Both the position numbers and the translations under genes were made by a program. From Streptomyces sp. NBC_00224 (GTDB taxonomy: Bacteria > Actinomycetota > Actinomycetes > Streptomycetales > Streptomycetaceae), in NCBI RefSeq assembly GCF_041435195.1, contig NZ_CP108106.1, forward strand, positions 5,557,501-5,621,500: a DNA stretch of 64,000 nt. Reading direction: 5' to 3'. Numbering within the stretch: the first letter of the stretch is position 1; each line of letters starts with the position of its first letter. Of this stretch, positions 8,855-16,848 are shown in pieces. The notes under the pieces were generated by a model, which worked only from the letters and a program-made list of their open reading frames with translations, was not told the origin of the DNA and ran no database searches.

Positions 8855-9208
8855 ATGGACGTACTCATCAATGTCTTCGTCGCCCTGCACATCATCGGCA
8901 TCGCCTCGCTGCTCGGAGGCTTTCTGACCCAGATGAAGGCGATGGGTGCCGGGACCGCGCGGTTCGTGCCCGCGATGCTGCACGGCGCGCTGACGATGCT
9001 GGTCACCGGCGTGGCCCTGGTCGGCCTCAACCAGGCCGACGACAACTCCGTGAACACCGCCAAGATCGGCCTGAAGCTGGCGGTCCTGGTGGTCATCCTC
9101 GGCCTCGTCTATGTGAAGCGGGACGACGAGAAGGTGGAGAAGGCGCTGTTCGGCGCGGTGGGCGGCCTCACCGTGGCGAACATCTTCATCGCGACGCTGT
9201 GGACGTGA
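8855..9208 (+). CDS. small integral membrane protein with four helices
   Basis: 117 residues with about four predicted membrane helices: VLINVFVALHIIGIASLLGGFL, a helix around MLHGALTMLVTGVALVGL, then LKLAVLVVILGLVYV and a C-terminal segment AVGGLTVANIFIATLW. A charged loop (KRDDEKVEK) lies between the last two. No catalytic or transport motif is visible. It is conserved-looking but of unknown function, and stands alone between divergent and convergent neighbours. The ATG is the only sensible start. Confidence 0.8.
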   Translation: MDVLINVFVALHIIGIASLLGGFLTQMKAMGAGTARFVPAMLHGALTMLVTGVALVGLNQADDNSVNTAKIGLKLAVLVVILGLVYVKRDDEKVEKALFGAVGGLTVANIFIATLWT

Positions 9209-9234
9209 GCGCGGCCGCGAGCCGCGCCCACGCC

Positions 9235-9425
9235 TAGGGCCTGTCCGGCGGATCTTGTCTGGGACGCGGGGTCCTGGCACGCCCATCTGCGGCGTTGTCG
9301 TCGGTTGCCGACGCTCCGCGTCGACGCCCTCCTCCGCCTTGCAGCTGGACGCACCAGGACCCCGCTCACCAGGACCGAAAGGCGGAGGCACTTCGCGGGC
9401 GACCAGATCCGCCGGACAGGCCCTA
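9235..9425. mobile_element. 187-bp MITE-like element with ~23-bp terminal inverted repeats and TA flanks
   Basis: The element runs from 9237 to 9423. Its ends are inverted repeats beginning GGGCCTGTCCGGCGGATCT, identical for 19 bases and matching 22 of 23. On each side lies a TA dinucleotide (9235-9236 and 9424-9425), as expected for the target duplication of IS630/Tc1-mariner transposition. No transposase is encoded, so it would move only with a transposase supplied in trans. A second inverted pair (GCGGGGTCCTGG / CCAGGACCCCGC) lies inside. The right end forms part of the stop codon of the gene at 9423. Confidence 0.8.
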
Positions 9426-10589
9426 AGCGGGCCTGACCGACCCGTAGATCGGCATGTAGTAGATCGACTCCTCGCGGACGTACGCACCCGGCTTCGGCGC
9501 GTGGATCATCATCCCGTTGCCGATGTACATACCGACGTGGCTGATGTCGTCGTAGAAGAAGACCAGGTCACCGGGGCGCAGCTCGGCCGTGGCGACCCGG
9601 GTGCCGGTCTTGACCTGGTCCCAGGTGGTGCGCGGCAGATCGACCCCGGCGGCCTTCCAGGCGGCCTGGGTGAGCCCGGAGCAGTCGTACGAGGACGGCC
9701 CGGTCGCGCCCCACACGTACGGCTTGCCGATCTGGTCGCGGGCGAACGCGAGGGCCTTGGCGGCCTTGGTGGAGGCGGACGGGGTGCCGGTGCCGGTGCC
9801 GGTTCCGGTACCCGTACCGGACCCCGTGCCCGGCCCCGTCGGAGGCTTCTTCGCGGCCTCGGCCGCCTCAGCGGCTTCGGCGGCCTTGCGGGCCGCCGCC
9901 TGCCGCGCGGCCAGCTCCGCCGCCTTCTTCCGCGCCTCCTCCTGCTTCTTCTCCTCCAGCGCCGCCAGCCGCGCCTTCTCCTGCGCGGTCAGCGTGCTCA
10001 GCAGCGTGCGCGCCGCCGCCAGCTTCGTCTGTACGTCCTTCTTGCCGGCCCGCAGTGTCTCCTGCGAGGCGGTCAGCCGCTCCAGCCCCCGGGCCGCGTC
10101 CGCGCGCTTCTTCGCGACGCCCGCCCGCTCGGTCTCGAAGTCCCGCAGCGCCTGCTCCTCGCGCCCGGTCAGCTGCTTCATCAGGTGGTTGCGGTCGAAG
10201 AAGGCCTGCGGGTCGTCCGCGAGCATCAGGGTCACGGTGGAGGCCATGCCGCCGGTGCGGTACTGCTCGGCGGCGTAGTTGCCCAGCACCCGGCGGGTGT
10301 CGTTCAGCCGGGCGGTGCCCCGGGCGACCTCGTCGAGCAGACCGTCGGCCTTCTCGCGCTGGTCGTCGGTGGCCTCCTTGGCCCGGTTGTACGACTCGGT
10401 GGCCGTGCCCGCCTGCCGGTAGAGGTCGTCGACCTTGCGCTGGACCTCCTCGACGGTCGGCTTCGGCTTGCCCGGGGCCGCGCCGGCGCTCTGGGCCAGC
10501 AGGCTCACCGAGGCGAGCGCGGCCGTGGTGATGCCGACGGCGGGCGCGGCCGTACGAATGCGGGTGCGCGGCTTGCGGTGGGAGGGCAA
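9423..10589 (-). CDS. secreted NlpC/P60 peptidoglycan hydrolase (paralogue 2)
   Basis: 388 residues from a TTG at 10589, chosen because a strong GGAAGGAGGTG ribosome-binding site lies just upstream and gives a good signal peptide (PSHRKPRTRIRT, then a hydrophobic stretch ending SAGAAPG). A long coiled coil (residues ~40-240, Lys/Glu/Ala-rich) and a Gly/Thr repeat linker precede the NlpC/P60 domain. Catalytic motifs are DCSGLTQAAW, GDLVFFYDDISHVGMYIG and MIHAPKPGAYV. It probably cleaves cell-wall peptides. The TAG stop consists of the TA target duplication plus the first base of the MITE-like element, so an insertion has redefined the 3' end. Confidence 0.93.
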   Translation of the reverse strand: MPSHRKPRTRIRTAAPAVGITTAALASVSLLAQSAGAAPGKPKPTVEEVQRKVDDLYRQAGTATESYNRAKEATDDQREKADGLLDEVARGTARLNDTRRVLGNYAAEQYRTGGMASTVTLMLADDPQAFFDRNHLMKQLTGREEQALRDFETERAGVAKKRADAARGLERLTASQETLRAGKKDVQTKLAAARTLLSTLTAQEKARLAALEEKKQEEARKKAAELAARQAAARKAAEAAEAAEAAKKPPTGPGTGSGTGTGTGTGTGTPSASTKAAKALAFARDQIGKPYVWGATGPSSYDCSGLTQAAWKAAGVDLPRTTWDQVKTGTRVATAELRPGDLVFFYDDISHVGMYIGNGMMIHAPKPGAYVREESIYYMPIYGSVRPA

Positions 10590-10793
10590 GGCCGACACCT
10601 CCTTCCGGATCGTTCCGGACGGGGGCGGTCCCCGGACGGGGGTGTTCCCCCGTTGAGGCGGCACGCTAGCCAACTCGTGTGGCCGCTGGGAAGGTTGATG
10701 TCCGACAGGCCCGATACGTTCCCGTGACCTTTACGCTCCGTAGTCGTTGGTTCGTCTCCGCGAAGGCGGCAGCGGGCTGTCAGAGCGGGGTCC

Positions 10794-10799
10794 TAGACT
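10794..10799 (+). promoter_or_regulatory. putative -10 hexamer of the pcrA promoter
   Basis: TAGACT lies 9 bp before the pcrA ATG. Transcription from it would begin within a few bases of the start codon, giving a nearly leaderless message. No matching -35 hexamer is obvious. Confidence 0.4.
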
Positions 10800-10808
10800 C
10801 GGTAGACG

Positions 10809-13268
10809 ATGAGCAGCCTCTTTGACGACAGCTTCCTGGCGGACCTCCAGCCCTCCGAGGAGGAGCACCCGCCGCCGCCCGAGGACGGCCCGGTCCGGGA
10901 GGAGGTGCCGGACGACCTGTTCCAGGGCCGTTTCGACGCACCCCCGAGCCACGACCCGTACTACCGGGACGGCGCCCCGCGCCCGGTGGTCGACCCGGCG
11001 ACCCTTCTGGAGGGGCTGAACGGGAACCAGCGGGCCGCCGTGGTCCACGCCGGCTCCCCGCTGCTCATCGTGGCCGGCGCGGGCTCCGGCAAGACCCGGG
11101 TGCTCACGCACCGCATCGCCCATCTGCTGGCGACCCGGGGTGTCCACCCCGGCCAGATCCTCGCGATCACCTTCACCAACAAGGCCGCGGGCGAGATGAA
11201 GGAGCGCGTCGAGCAGCTCGTCGGCCCGCGCGCGCACGCGATGTGGGTGATGACCTTCCACAGCGCCTGTGTGCGGATCCTGCGCCGCGAGTCCAAGAAG
11301 CTCGGCTTCACCTCGTCGTTCTCGATCTACGACGCGGCCGACTCCAAGCGCCTGATGGCGCTGGTCTGCCGCGACCTCGACCTGGACCCCAAGAAGTTCC
11401 CGCCGAAGTCCTTCAGCGCCAAGATCTCGAACCTGAAGAACGAGCTGATCGACGAGGAGACCTTCGCCGGCCAGGCCGTCGACGGCTTCGAGAAGACCCT
11501 GGCGCAGGCGTACGCGATGTACCAGGCGCGGCTGCGCGAGGCCAACGCGCTGGACTTCGACGACATCATCATGACGACGGTCCATCTGCTCCAGGCGTTC
11601 CCGGACGTGGCCGAGCACTACCGCCGCCGCTTCCGCCACGTGATGGTCGACGAGTACCAGGACACCAACCACGCCCAGTACACGCTGGTGCGCGAGCTCG
11701 TCGGCCCGGCCGGGCAGGACGAGGCGCCGGGCGAGCTGTGCGTGGTCGGTGACGCCGACCAGTCGATCTACGCCTTCCGCGGCGCGACGATCCGCAACAT
11801 CCTCCGGTTCGAGGAGGACTATCCGGACGCGACGACGATCATGCTGGAGCAGAACTACCGCTCGACGCAGACGATCCTCTCCGCCGCCAACGCGGTCATC
11901 GAGCGCAACGAGAGCCGTCGCCCCAAGAACCTGTGGACGGACGCGGGCGCGGGCGCGCAGATCACCGGCTATGTGGCCGACACAGAGCACGACGAGGCGC
12001 AGTTCGTCGCCGACGAGATCGACCGGCTCACCGACGCGGGCGACGCCAAGGCGGGCGACGTCGCGATCTTCTACCGGACCAACGCCCAGTCCCGTGTCTT
12101 CGAAGAGATCTTCATCCGGGTCGGCCTGCCGTACAAGGTCGTCGGCGGCGTGCGCTTCTACGAGCGCAAGGAGGTCCGCGACGTCCTCGCCTATCTGCGC
12201 GTCCTCGCCAACCCGGAGGACGTGGTCCCGCTGCGCCGGGTCCTCAACGTCCCCAAGCGCGGCATCGGGGACCGCGCCGAGGCGATGATCGACGCGCTCT
12301 CGCTGCGCGAGAAGATCACCTTCCCGCAGGCGCTGCGCCGCGTCGACGAGGCGTACGGAATGGCGGCCCGCTCGGCCAACGCCGTCAAGCGCTTCAACCA
12401 GCTCATGGACGACCTGCGCACCATCGTCGACTCGGGCGCGGGCCCCGCCGTCGTCCTGGAGGCGGTCCTGGAACAGACCGGCTATCTGGCCGAGTTGCAG
12501 GCCTCCACCGACCCGCAGGACGAGACCCGGATCGAGAACCTCCAGGAACTCGCCGCCGTGGCCCTGGAGTTCGAGCAGGCGCGCGGCGAGGCCGAAGGGG
12601 CCGAGGGCGCGGTCACCCCCACCCTCGCGGAGTTCCTGGAGCAGGTGGCGCTCGTCGCCGACTCCGACCAGATCCCCGACGAGGACGAGGAGGGCTCCGG
12701 CGTCATCACGCTGATGACCCTCCACACCGCCAAGGGGCTGGAGTTCCCGGTGGTGTTCCTGACCGGCATGGAGGACGGCGTCTTCCCGCACATGCGCGCG
12801 CTCGGCCAGGTCAAGGAGCTGGAGGAGGAGCGCCGTCTGGCGTACGTGGGCATCACCCGCGCCCGCGAGCGGCTGTATCTGACGCGCTCCTCGATGCGCA
12901 GCGCCTGGGGCCAGCCCTCGTACAACCCGCCGTCCCGGTTCCTGGAGGAGATCCCGGTCCAGCACCTGGACTGGAAGCGGACGGGCCCGATGGCCGCCCC
13001 GGCCGGCCCGGTCTCGGGCAAGGGCCTGGGCGGGGGACCGTCCTCCTCGCGGGCGCGCTCGGGCCCCTCGGGCTTCGCGACCCGGCGCACCAGCGACAAG
13101 CCGGTGATCGCGCTGACCATCGGGGACCGCGTCACCCACGACCAGTTCGGTCTGGGCACGGTGGTGTCGGTGACCGGCTCGGGCTCGGACGCGCAGGCCA
13201 CGATCGACTTCGGGGACGAGCGCCCCAAGAAGCTGCTGCTGCGGTACGCGCCGGTAGAGAAGCTGTAA
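10809..13268 (+). CDS. pcrA: ATP-dependent DNA helicase PcrA/UvrD
   Basis: 819 residues, typical for actinobacterial PcrA/UvrD1. Superfamily 1 helicase motifs are present in order: Q-motif region (LNGNQRAAVVH), motif I (AGAGSGKTRVL), Ia (AITFTNKAAGEM), II (VDEYQDTN), III (GDADQSIYAFRGA), IV (LEQNYRST), V (TLHTAKGLEF) and VI (EERRLAYVGITRARERL). It unwinds DNA in nucleotide excision repair and at blocked forks. An acidic N-terminal extension of about 70 residues precedes the helicase core, and the C-terminal tail ends in a small domain of the kind that binds RNA polymerase in UvrD/PcrA (HDQFGLGTVVSV to the end). Confidence 0.97.
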   Translation: MSSLFDDSFLADLQPSEEEHPPPPEDGPVREEVPDDLFQGRFDAPPSHDPYYRDGAPRPVVDPATLLEGLNGNQRAAVVHAGSPLLIVAGAGSGKTRVLTHRIAHLLATRGVHPGQILAITFTNKAAGEMKERVEQLVGPRAHAMWVMTFHSACVRILRRESKKLGFTSSFSIYDAADSKRLMALVCRDLDLDPKKFPPKSFSAKISNLKNELIDEETFAGQAVDGFEKTLAQAYAMYQARLREANALDFDDIIMTTVHLLQAFPDVAEHYRRRFRHVMVDEYQDTNHAQYTLVRELVGPAGQDEAPGELCVVGDADQSIYAFRGATIRNILRFEEDYPDATTIMLEQNYRSTQTILSAANAVIERNESRRPKNLWTDAGAGAQITGYVADTEHDEAQFVADEIDRLTDAGDAKAGDVAIFYRTNAQSRVFEEIFIRVGLPYKVVGGVRFYERKEVRDVLAYLRVLANPEDVVPLRRVLNVPKRGIGDRAEAMIDALSLREKITFPQALRRVDEAYGMAARSANAVKRFNQLMDDLRTIVDSGAGPAVVLEAVLEQTGYLAELQASTDPQDETRIENLQELAAVALEFEQARGEAEGAEGAVTPTLAEFLEQVALVADSDQIPDEDEEGSGVITLMTLHTAKGLEFPVVFLTGMEDGVFPHMRALGQVKELEEERRLAYVGITRARERLYLTRSSMRSAWGQPSYNPPSRFLEEIPVQHLDWKRTGPMAAPAGPVSGKGLGGGPSSSRARSGPSGFATRRTSDKPVIALTIGDRVTHDQFGLGTVVSVTGSGSDAQATIDFGDERPKKLLLRYAPVEKL

Positions 13269-13303
13269 ATCGTTTTTTCTACAGGCGTGGTGACGGGCTC
13301 GGC

Positions 13304-14761
13304 CTAGGTCGGGTCGAGCCCGTGGCCGCGCAGCCACGGCAGCGGGTCTATCGGCGACCCGCCGCCGGGGCGCACCTCGAAGTGCAGATGCGGACCGGTG
13401 GAGTTGCCGGAGTTGCCCGAGTACGCGATGACCTCACCGGCCTTGACCGGGCCGGACCGCAACTTGGTGCTGGAGAGGTGGCAGTACCAGGTCTCGGTGC
13501 CGTCGGCGGCGGTCACTATGGCCATGTTGCCGTAGGCGCTGTTCCACTGCGTACGGACGGTGCCGTCGATCGCCGACATCACCGGGGTGCCGTAGTCGAC
13601 CGGGAAGTCGATGCCGGTGTGCACCGACATCCAGTTGACGCCCGCCTGGCCGTAGTACGCGCTGAGGCCCCGCTGCGTCACCGGCAGCAGGAACTTGGGG
13701 CGCGCGGCCTCCTTGCGGGCGGCCGCCTCGGTCTTGCGCTGCCTCTCCGCGTCCTGGCGGGCCTTGAGGTCGAGACGTTCCTGCGTACGGCTGGCGCGGT
13801 CGGCGAAGTTGCCCGCCTCCGCGCTGAGGTTGGCGAGCTGGGTGTCCAGCTTGCTGTTGGCGGCGACCGGCTTGACCGACGACGGGTCGGACGCGGTCAC
13901 GGCCGTGCCCTCGTCCTTGTTCTCACCGCCGAGCCCGCTCACGGACGCGGCCGCGACCCCGGCGACACCCATCACACACACCGACGGCACCGCGACGGTG
14001 AGCAGCGCGGACCGCTTGGCCGGACTGCGCCGACGACTGCGGGCACCGGCGGGGCGGCGGGGGGTGACGGGCGCGGCGGCCGCGACGAGCGGCTCCGCTG
14101 CGGGCCGACCGTCCAACTCCTCCTCGGAGGAAGGGGTTTCGAGGTTTCCGGAGTCGAGGTCGAGCGCGGGGAACTGCGCGGTGCTCTCCGCCGGCGCCTC
14201 GACGTGCTCGTGCTCGTGCACGTTCTCGTACGCGGGCTCGTAGCCGTGCTGCTCGTACGCCTGCTCATGCCCGGCTTCATGACCGGCGCCGGGCTGGGCG
14301 ACGGCGTCGTGCCCGCCCATGCTCTCGACACCGACGTTCCAGGCGGCCGTGTTGTACGTGCCCGTCTCGTCGTACGCACCGGCCGCGTACCCCGCACCGG
14401 GCACGGTCCACTGCCCGGTCGTGTCGTAGGCGGCGCCGTACGCGAAGGCGGTGGTCTCGAACTGCCCGGTCTGCTGCGCCTGGTTCCAGGCGCTGGCGTC
14501 CCACTGCCCGGTGACATCGGGCCCTGCCGACTGGGCCGGGATGGTCCACTGCCCGGTGGTGTCGTACGAGGTCTGCTGGTGCTGGTACTGCTGCGCGCCG
14601 TAGGCGTCCCACTGGCCCGTGTCGTACGTGCCGGTGTGGCTGGTGTCGTAACCGCCGGGCAGAGCACCGAAGAGCGGGTCGGTGTTGAGGGCGCCGGTGG
14701 CGTCCGCCGTGGAATAGCCGTCGTATCCGGCGTATCCGGCGTGGGCGTGTTGGTCGGTCAC
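13304..14761 (-). CDS. M23 (LytM) metallopeptidase with Tyr/Gln-repeat cytoplasmic N-terminus
   Basis: 485 residues from a GTG at 14761. A TTG directly upstream at 14764 is less well placed behind the GAGAG site. The first ~245 residues are low-complexity, with recurrent YDTTGQW/VTGQWDA units. A basic stretch and one membrane helix (ALLTVAVPSVCVMGVAGVAAA) follow, then a predicted coiled coil (residues ~300-350) and an extracellular M23 domain. Zinc ligands are visible in HTGIDFPVDYG and HLHFEV. LytM enzymes cleave peptidoglycan cross-bridges; some are inactive activators, but the ligands are intact here. The repeat-rich cytosolic segment is unusual for a cell-wall hydrolase. Confidence 0.92.
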   Translation of the reverse strand: MTDQHAHAGYAGYDGYSTADATGALNTDPLFGALPGGYDTSHTGTYDTGQWDAYGAQQYQHQQTSYDTTGQWTIPAQSAGPDVTGQWDASAWNQAQQTGQFETTAFAYGAAYDTTGQWTVPGAGYAAGAYDETGTYNTAAWNVGVESMGGHDAVAQPGAGHEAGHEQAYEQHGYEPAYENVHEHEHVEAPAESTAQFPALDLDSGNLETPSSEEELDGRPAAEPLVAAAAPVTPRRPAGARSRRRSPAKRSALLTVAVPSVCVMGVAGVAAASVSGLGGENKDEGTAVTASDPSSVKPVAANSKLDTQLANLSAEAGNFADRASRTQERLDLKARQDAERQRKTEAAARKEAARPKFLLPVTQRGLSAYYGQAGVNWMSVHTGIDFPVDYGTPVMSAIDGTVRTQWNSAYGNMAIVTAADGTETWYCHLSSTKLRSGPVKAGEVIAYSGNSGNSTGPHLHFEVRPGGGSPIDPLPWLRGHGLDPT

Positions 14762-14841
14762 CAACTTCTCTCTCGCCTCGGCAACAGGACCTGGTCCGGA
14801 GGCCCTGGGGAGGGGCTCCCGGTGGGGGAAGCAGTGGCGTG

Positions 14842-14871
14842 ACTGTACCCGGCGGTACGCGACAGCGACAA
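14842..14871 (-). promoter_or_regulatory. putative promoter of the M23 peptidase gene
   Basis: On the minus strand, TTGTCG (14866-14871) and TACAGT (14842-14847) are separated by 18 bp, a fair vegetative-type promoter. Transcription would start about 75 bases before the GTG. Confidence 0.5.
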
Positions 14872-15005
14872 TCTTCCGCAGGTTTTATTGGATGAGGAAA
14901 CGGGCAATCAGCGTCTTTCGGCGGACTGTGGGCAGAGCCTTGGTCTTTCGTTCGAGAAATGTTCGAGAAAACGGGTGTTGAGCGGGCCGTTCGGACGGCT
15001 CGGGC

Positions 15006-15839
15006 TCAAGCAACCGAGAACGCCTCGCGCGCGCTGCCCGTCTCTTCCTTCTCGGCCTCTTCCACGGTCAACGCCTGACGTATGCCGGTGGCGACGGCCG
15101 GGTGGACCGGCAGGGCCAGGTGCCCGATGCCCGAGACCCGTACGTTGTGAACGGTCAGATCCGGGTGGTCGATACGGGCGGTCTCCACCGGGACCATCAG
15201 CGTGTCGAGGTCGCTCCAGAAGCTCACGAACCGCGTCCGGCAGCCGGGGGCGGGCCGGCGCAGCTCCTCGACGACATCGGAGCCGGGGCACATCTGGCGG
15301 ACGATCGGGTGCGCGCTGATGAGCTGCGCCGAGCGGGTGCCCTCGTGCGGCGTGCCGAGCGTGACGAGCGTACGGACGCGCGCGTCGCCGCCGAGGCACT
15401 GGACGTAGTAGCGGGCGATCAGACCGCCGAGGCTGTGCCCGACGACGTCCACCTCGGCGTGCCCGGTACGTGCGCAGATCTCCTCGACATGGCGGCCGAG
15501 CAACTCGGCTGCGGTACGGATGTCGCAGGTCAGCGGCGAGTAGTTGAGCGATTCGAGATGGCGCCAGCCGTGCCGGGACAGCGAGCGGCGCAGCAGGACG
15601 AAGACCGACCGGTTGTCGACGAAGCCGTGCAGCAGCACGACGGGCGGCCGGGCGCGCCCGGCGGTGGGCAGCTGTGGGGCCCCGTCCGGGGCGGGCTCTC
15701 TGCGCTCGGCCGCCATGCCGGATGGATACAGGACGAGATGGCCGGCGAGCACGGCGAGGTCGAGTGCGGTGGCGCGCAGCATCGCGGCGGAGACCCAGGC
15801 GCGGCGCAGACACAGCGGAAGGAGCGGAAAGAACTGCAC
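15006..15839 (-). CDS. secreted or membrane-associated triacylglycerol lipase-like hydrolase
   Basis: 277 residues from a GTG at 15839, preceded by GGGAGG; the frame stays open upstream but lacks a good site. A hydrophobic N-terminal segment (FFPLLPLCLRRAWVSAAM, then LDLAVLAGHLVLYPSG) suggests export or membrane association. The alpha/beta-hydrolase lipase motifs are clear: the oxyanion loop PPVVLLHGFVDN, the nucleophile elbow VVGHSLGGLIARYY, and candidates for the acid and His in SFWSDLDTLMVP and SGIGHLALPVHP. Lipases of this class hydrolyse acylglycerols. It is divergent from icmB. Confidence 0.88.
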   Translation of the reverse strand: MQFFPLLPLCLRRAWVSAAMLRATALDLAVLAGHLVLYPSGMAAERREPAPDGAPQLPTAGRARPPVVLLHGFVDNRSVFVLLRRSLSRHGWRHLESLNYSPLTCDIRTAAELLGRHVEEICARTGHAEVDVVGHSLGGLIARYYVQCLGGDARVRTLVTLGTPHEGTRSAQLISAHPIVRQMCPGSDVVEELRRPAPGCRTRFVSFWSDLDTLMVPVETARIDHPDLTVHNVRVSGIGHLALPVHPAVATGIRQALTVEEAEKEETGSAREAFSVA

Positions 15840-16190
15840 GGACGACCTCCCGAACGGCACGCCAGGAGGACGACTCCGTCCCCCGTGTGCCCTCATGGGG
15901 CGCCCCCGCGAAAACGCGCTCGTCCAGAACGCTGTGGCCGGACCTCCGTGCTGTGCGGCTGACGGCACGGTGGTCCGGCGCCTTCAGAGCGGCTCCCCTT
16001 GCAGCCGACCCGGCAGGTCCGGCCGACGAGCGGCGGACAAACGGGTGCGGCGACGCAAAACGAACATGTCCCACCGTGTGATTTCCCCCTCCCCGGCCAC
16101 CGCGAAACGGCGGCGTGCGCGATGCTGGAGATAACGTTCGTTCACTTCAGTTCGTCCACTTCAGTTTGTTCACCTCGTGTGGAGGCAGTG
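15840..16190. other. divergent intergenic region between the lipase gene and icmB, with a direct repeat
   Basis: 351 bp without a credible gene; open frames here are shadows lacking codon character. Next to icmB, ACTTCAGTT occurs twice (16144-16152 and 16158-16166), offset by 14 bp and set in a TTCG/TTTG-rich tract. This looks like a tandem operator or activator site. No hairpin of note is seen. Confidence 0.45.
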
Positions 16191-16604
16191 ATGGGTGTAT
16201 CCGGTCCGATCCGCGTGGTGGTGGCCAAGCCGGGGCTCGACGGGCACGACCGGGGCGCCAAGGTCATCGCACGGGCGCTGCGCGACGCGGGCATGGAGGT
16301 CATCTACACGGGCCTGCACCAGACGCCCGAGCAGATCGTCGACACGGCCATCCAGGAGGACGCCGACGCGATCGGCCTCTCCATCCTCTCCGGCGCCCAC
16401 AACACGCTGTTCGCCAAGGTCCTGGAACTCCTGAAGGACCGCGACGCGGAGGACATCAAGGTCTTCGGCGGCGGCATCATCCCCGAGGCGGACATCCCCC
16501 CGCTGAAGGCCCTCGGCGTGGCCGAGATCTTCACGCCCGGGGCGACGACTACGTCGATTGTGGAGTGGGTCAATGCGAATGTCCGCGAGGGGGCGGGGGC
16601 GTAG
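16191..16604 (+). CDS. icmB: cobalamin-binding small subunit of isobutyryl-CoA mutase
   Basis: 137 residues, the length expected of IcmB. It is a stand-alone B12-binding domain with the DxHxxG motif whose His coordinates cobalt ([13 protein letters not shown]), the second motif SILSGAH, and the glycine-rich FGGGIIP. With the large subunit IcmA, encoded elsewhere, it would interconvert isobutyryl-CoA and butyryl-CoA, linking valine breakdown to polyketide precursor supply. The ATG follows a GGAGG site. The position between a lipase gene and the region leading to sucCD matches icmB in other Streptomyces as I recall it. A different CoA-mutase small subunit is the main alternative. Confidence 0.88.
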   Translation: MGVSGPIRVVVAKPGLDGHDRGAKVIARALRDAGMEVIYTGLHQTPEQIVDTAIQEDADAIGLSILSGAHNTLFAKVLELLKDRDAEDIKVFGGGIIPEADIPPLKALGVAEIFTPGATTTSIVEWVNANVREGAGA

Positions 16605-16606
16605 GG

Positions 16607-16731
16607 GTTCGTCTGCGGACCGTGGGTGGCTGGTCGCGCAGTTCCCCGCGCCCCTAAAAGCGCCCCTGCGGGGCGCCCCTTTAGGGGCGCGGGGAACTGC
16701 GCGAGCAACCCAGCACGGTCCGCAGACGAAC
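16607..16731. terminator. long inverted repeat, probable bidirectional terminator
   Basis: Outer arms GTTCGTCTGCGGACCGTG and its complement (ending 16731) enclose inner arms CGCGCAGTTCCCCGCGCCCC and its complement, giving a nearly 60-bp stem broken by small loops. It begins three bases after the icmB stop. The inner arm sequence recurs at 45341-45357, and this type of repeat is common between Streptomyces genes. It would terminate icmB transcription and perhaps the facing operon. Confidence 0.8.
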
Positions 16732-16734
16732 GAA

Positions 16735-16848
16735 GCGGGGTGCAGGGGCCGCAGGCCCCGCCCGGGGGTCCGGGGGCGCAGCCCCCGGGAGCGCCACCCT
16801 CACCCCCACCCACCCCCGGAGGGTTTAGGGAACGGGCGGGGTGGGGGC
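16735..16848. repeat. dispersed 3'-UTR repeat, copy A
   Basis: GC-rich module: GCGGGGTGCAGGGGCCGCAG, then a GGGGGCGCAGCCCCC hairpin, ending CCCGGAGGGTTTAGGGAAC and abutting the stop codon of the gene at 16849. Copies B (45449-45564) and C (56190-56323, inverted) share this order. Each sits directly after a gene's stop codon, which suggests a conserved terminator or mRNA-end element. Confidence 0.75.

Noticed and set aside
11933..14842. Open frame of 969 codons across pcrA and the M23 gene
   Set aside because: It runs through two well-supported genes in other frames and has Arg/Gly/Pro composition typical of a GC-rich shadow frame.
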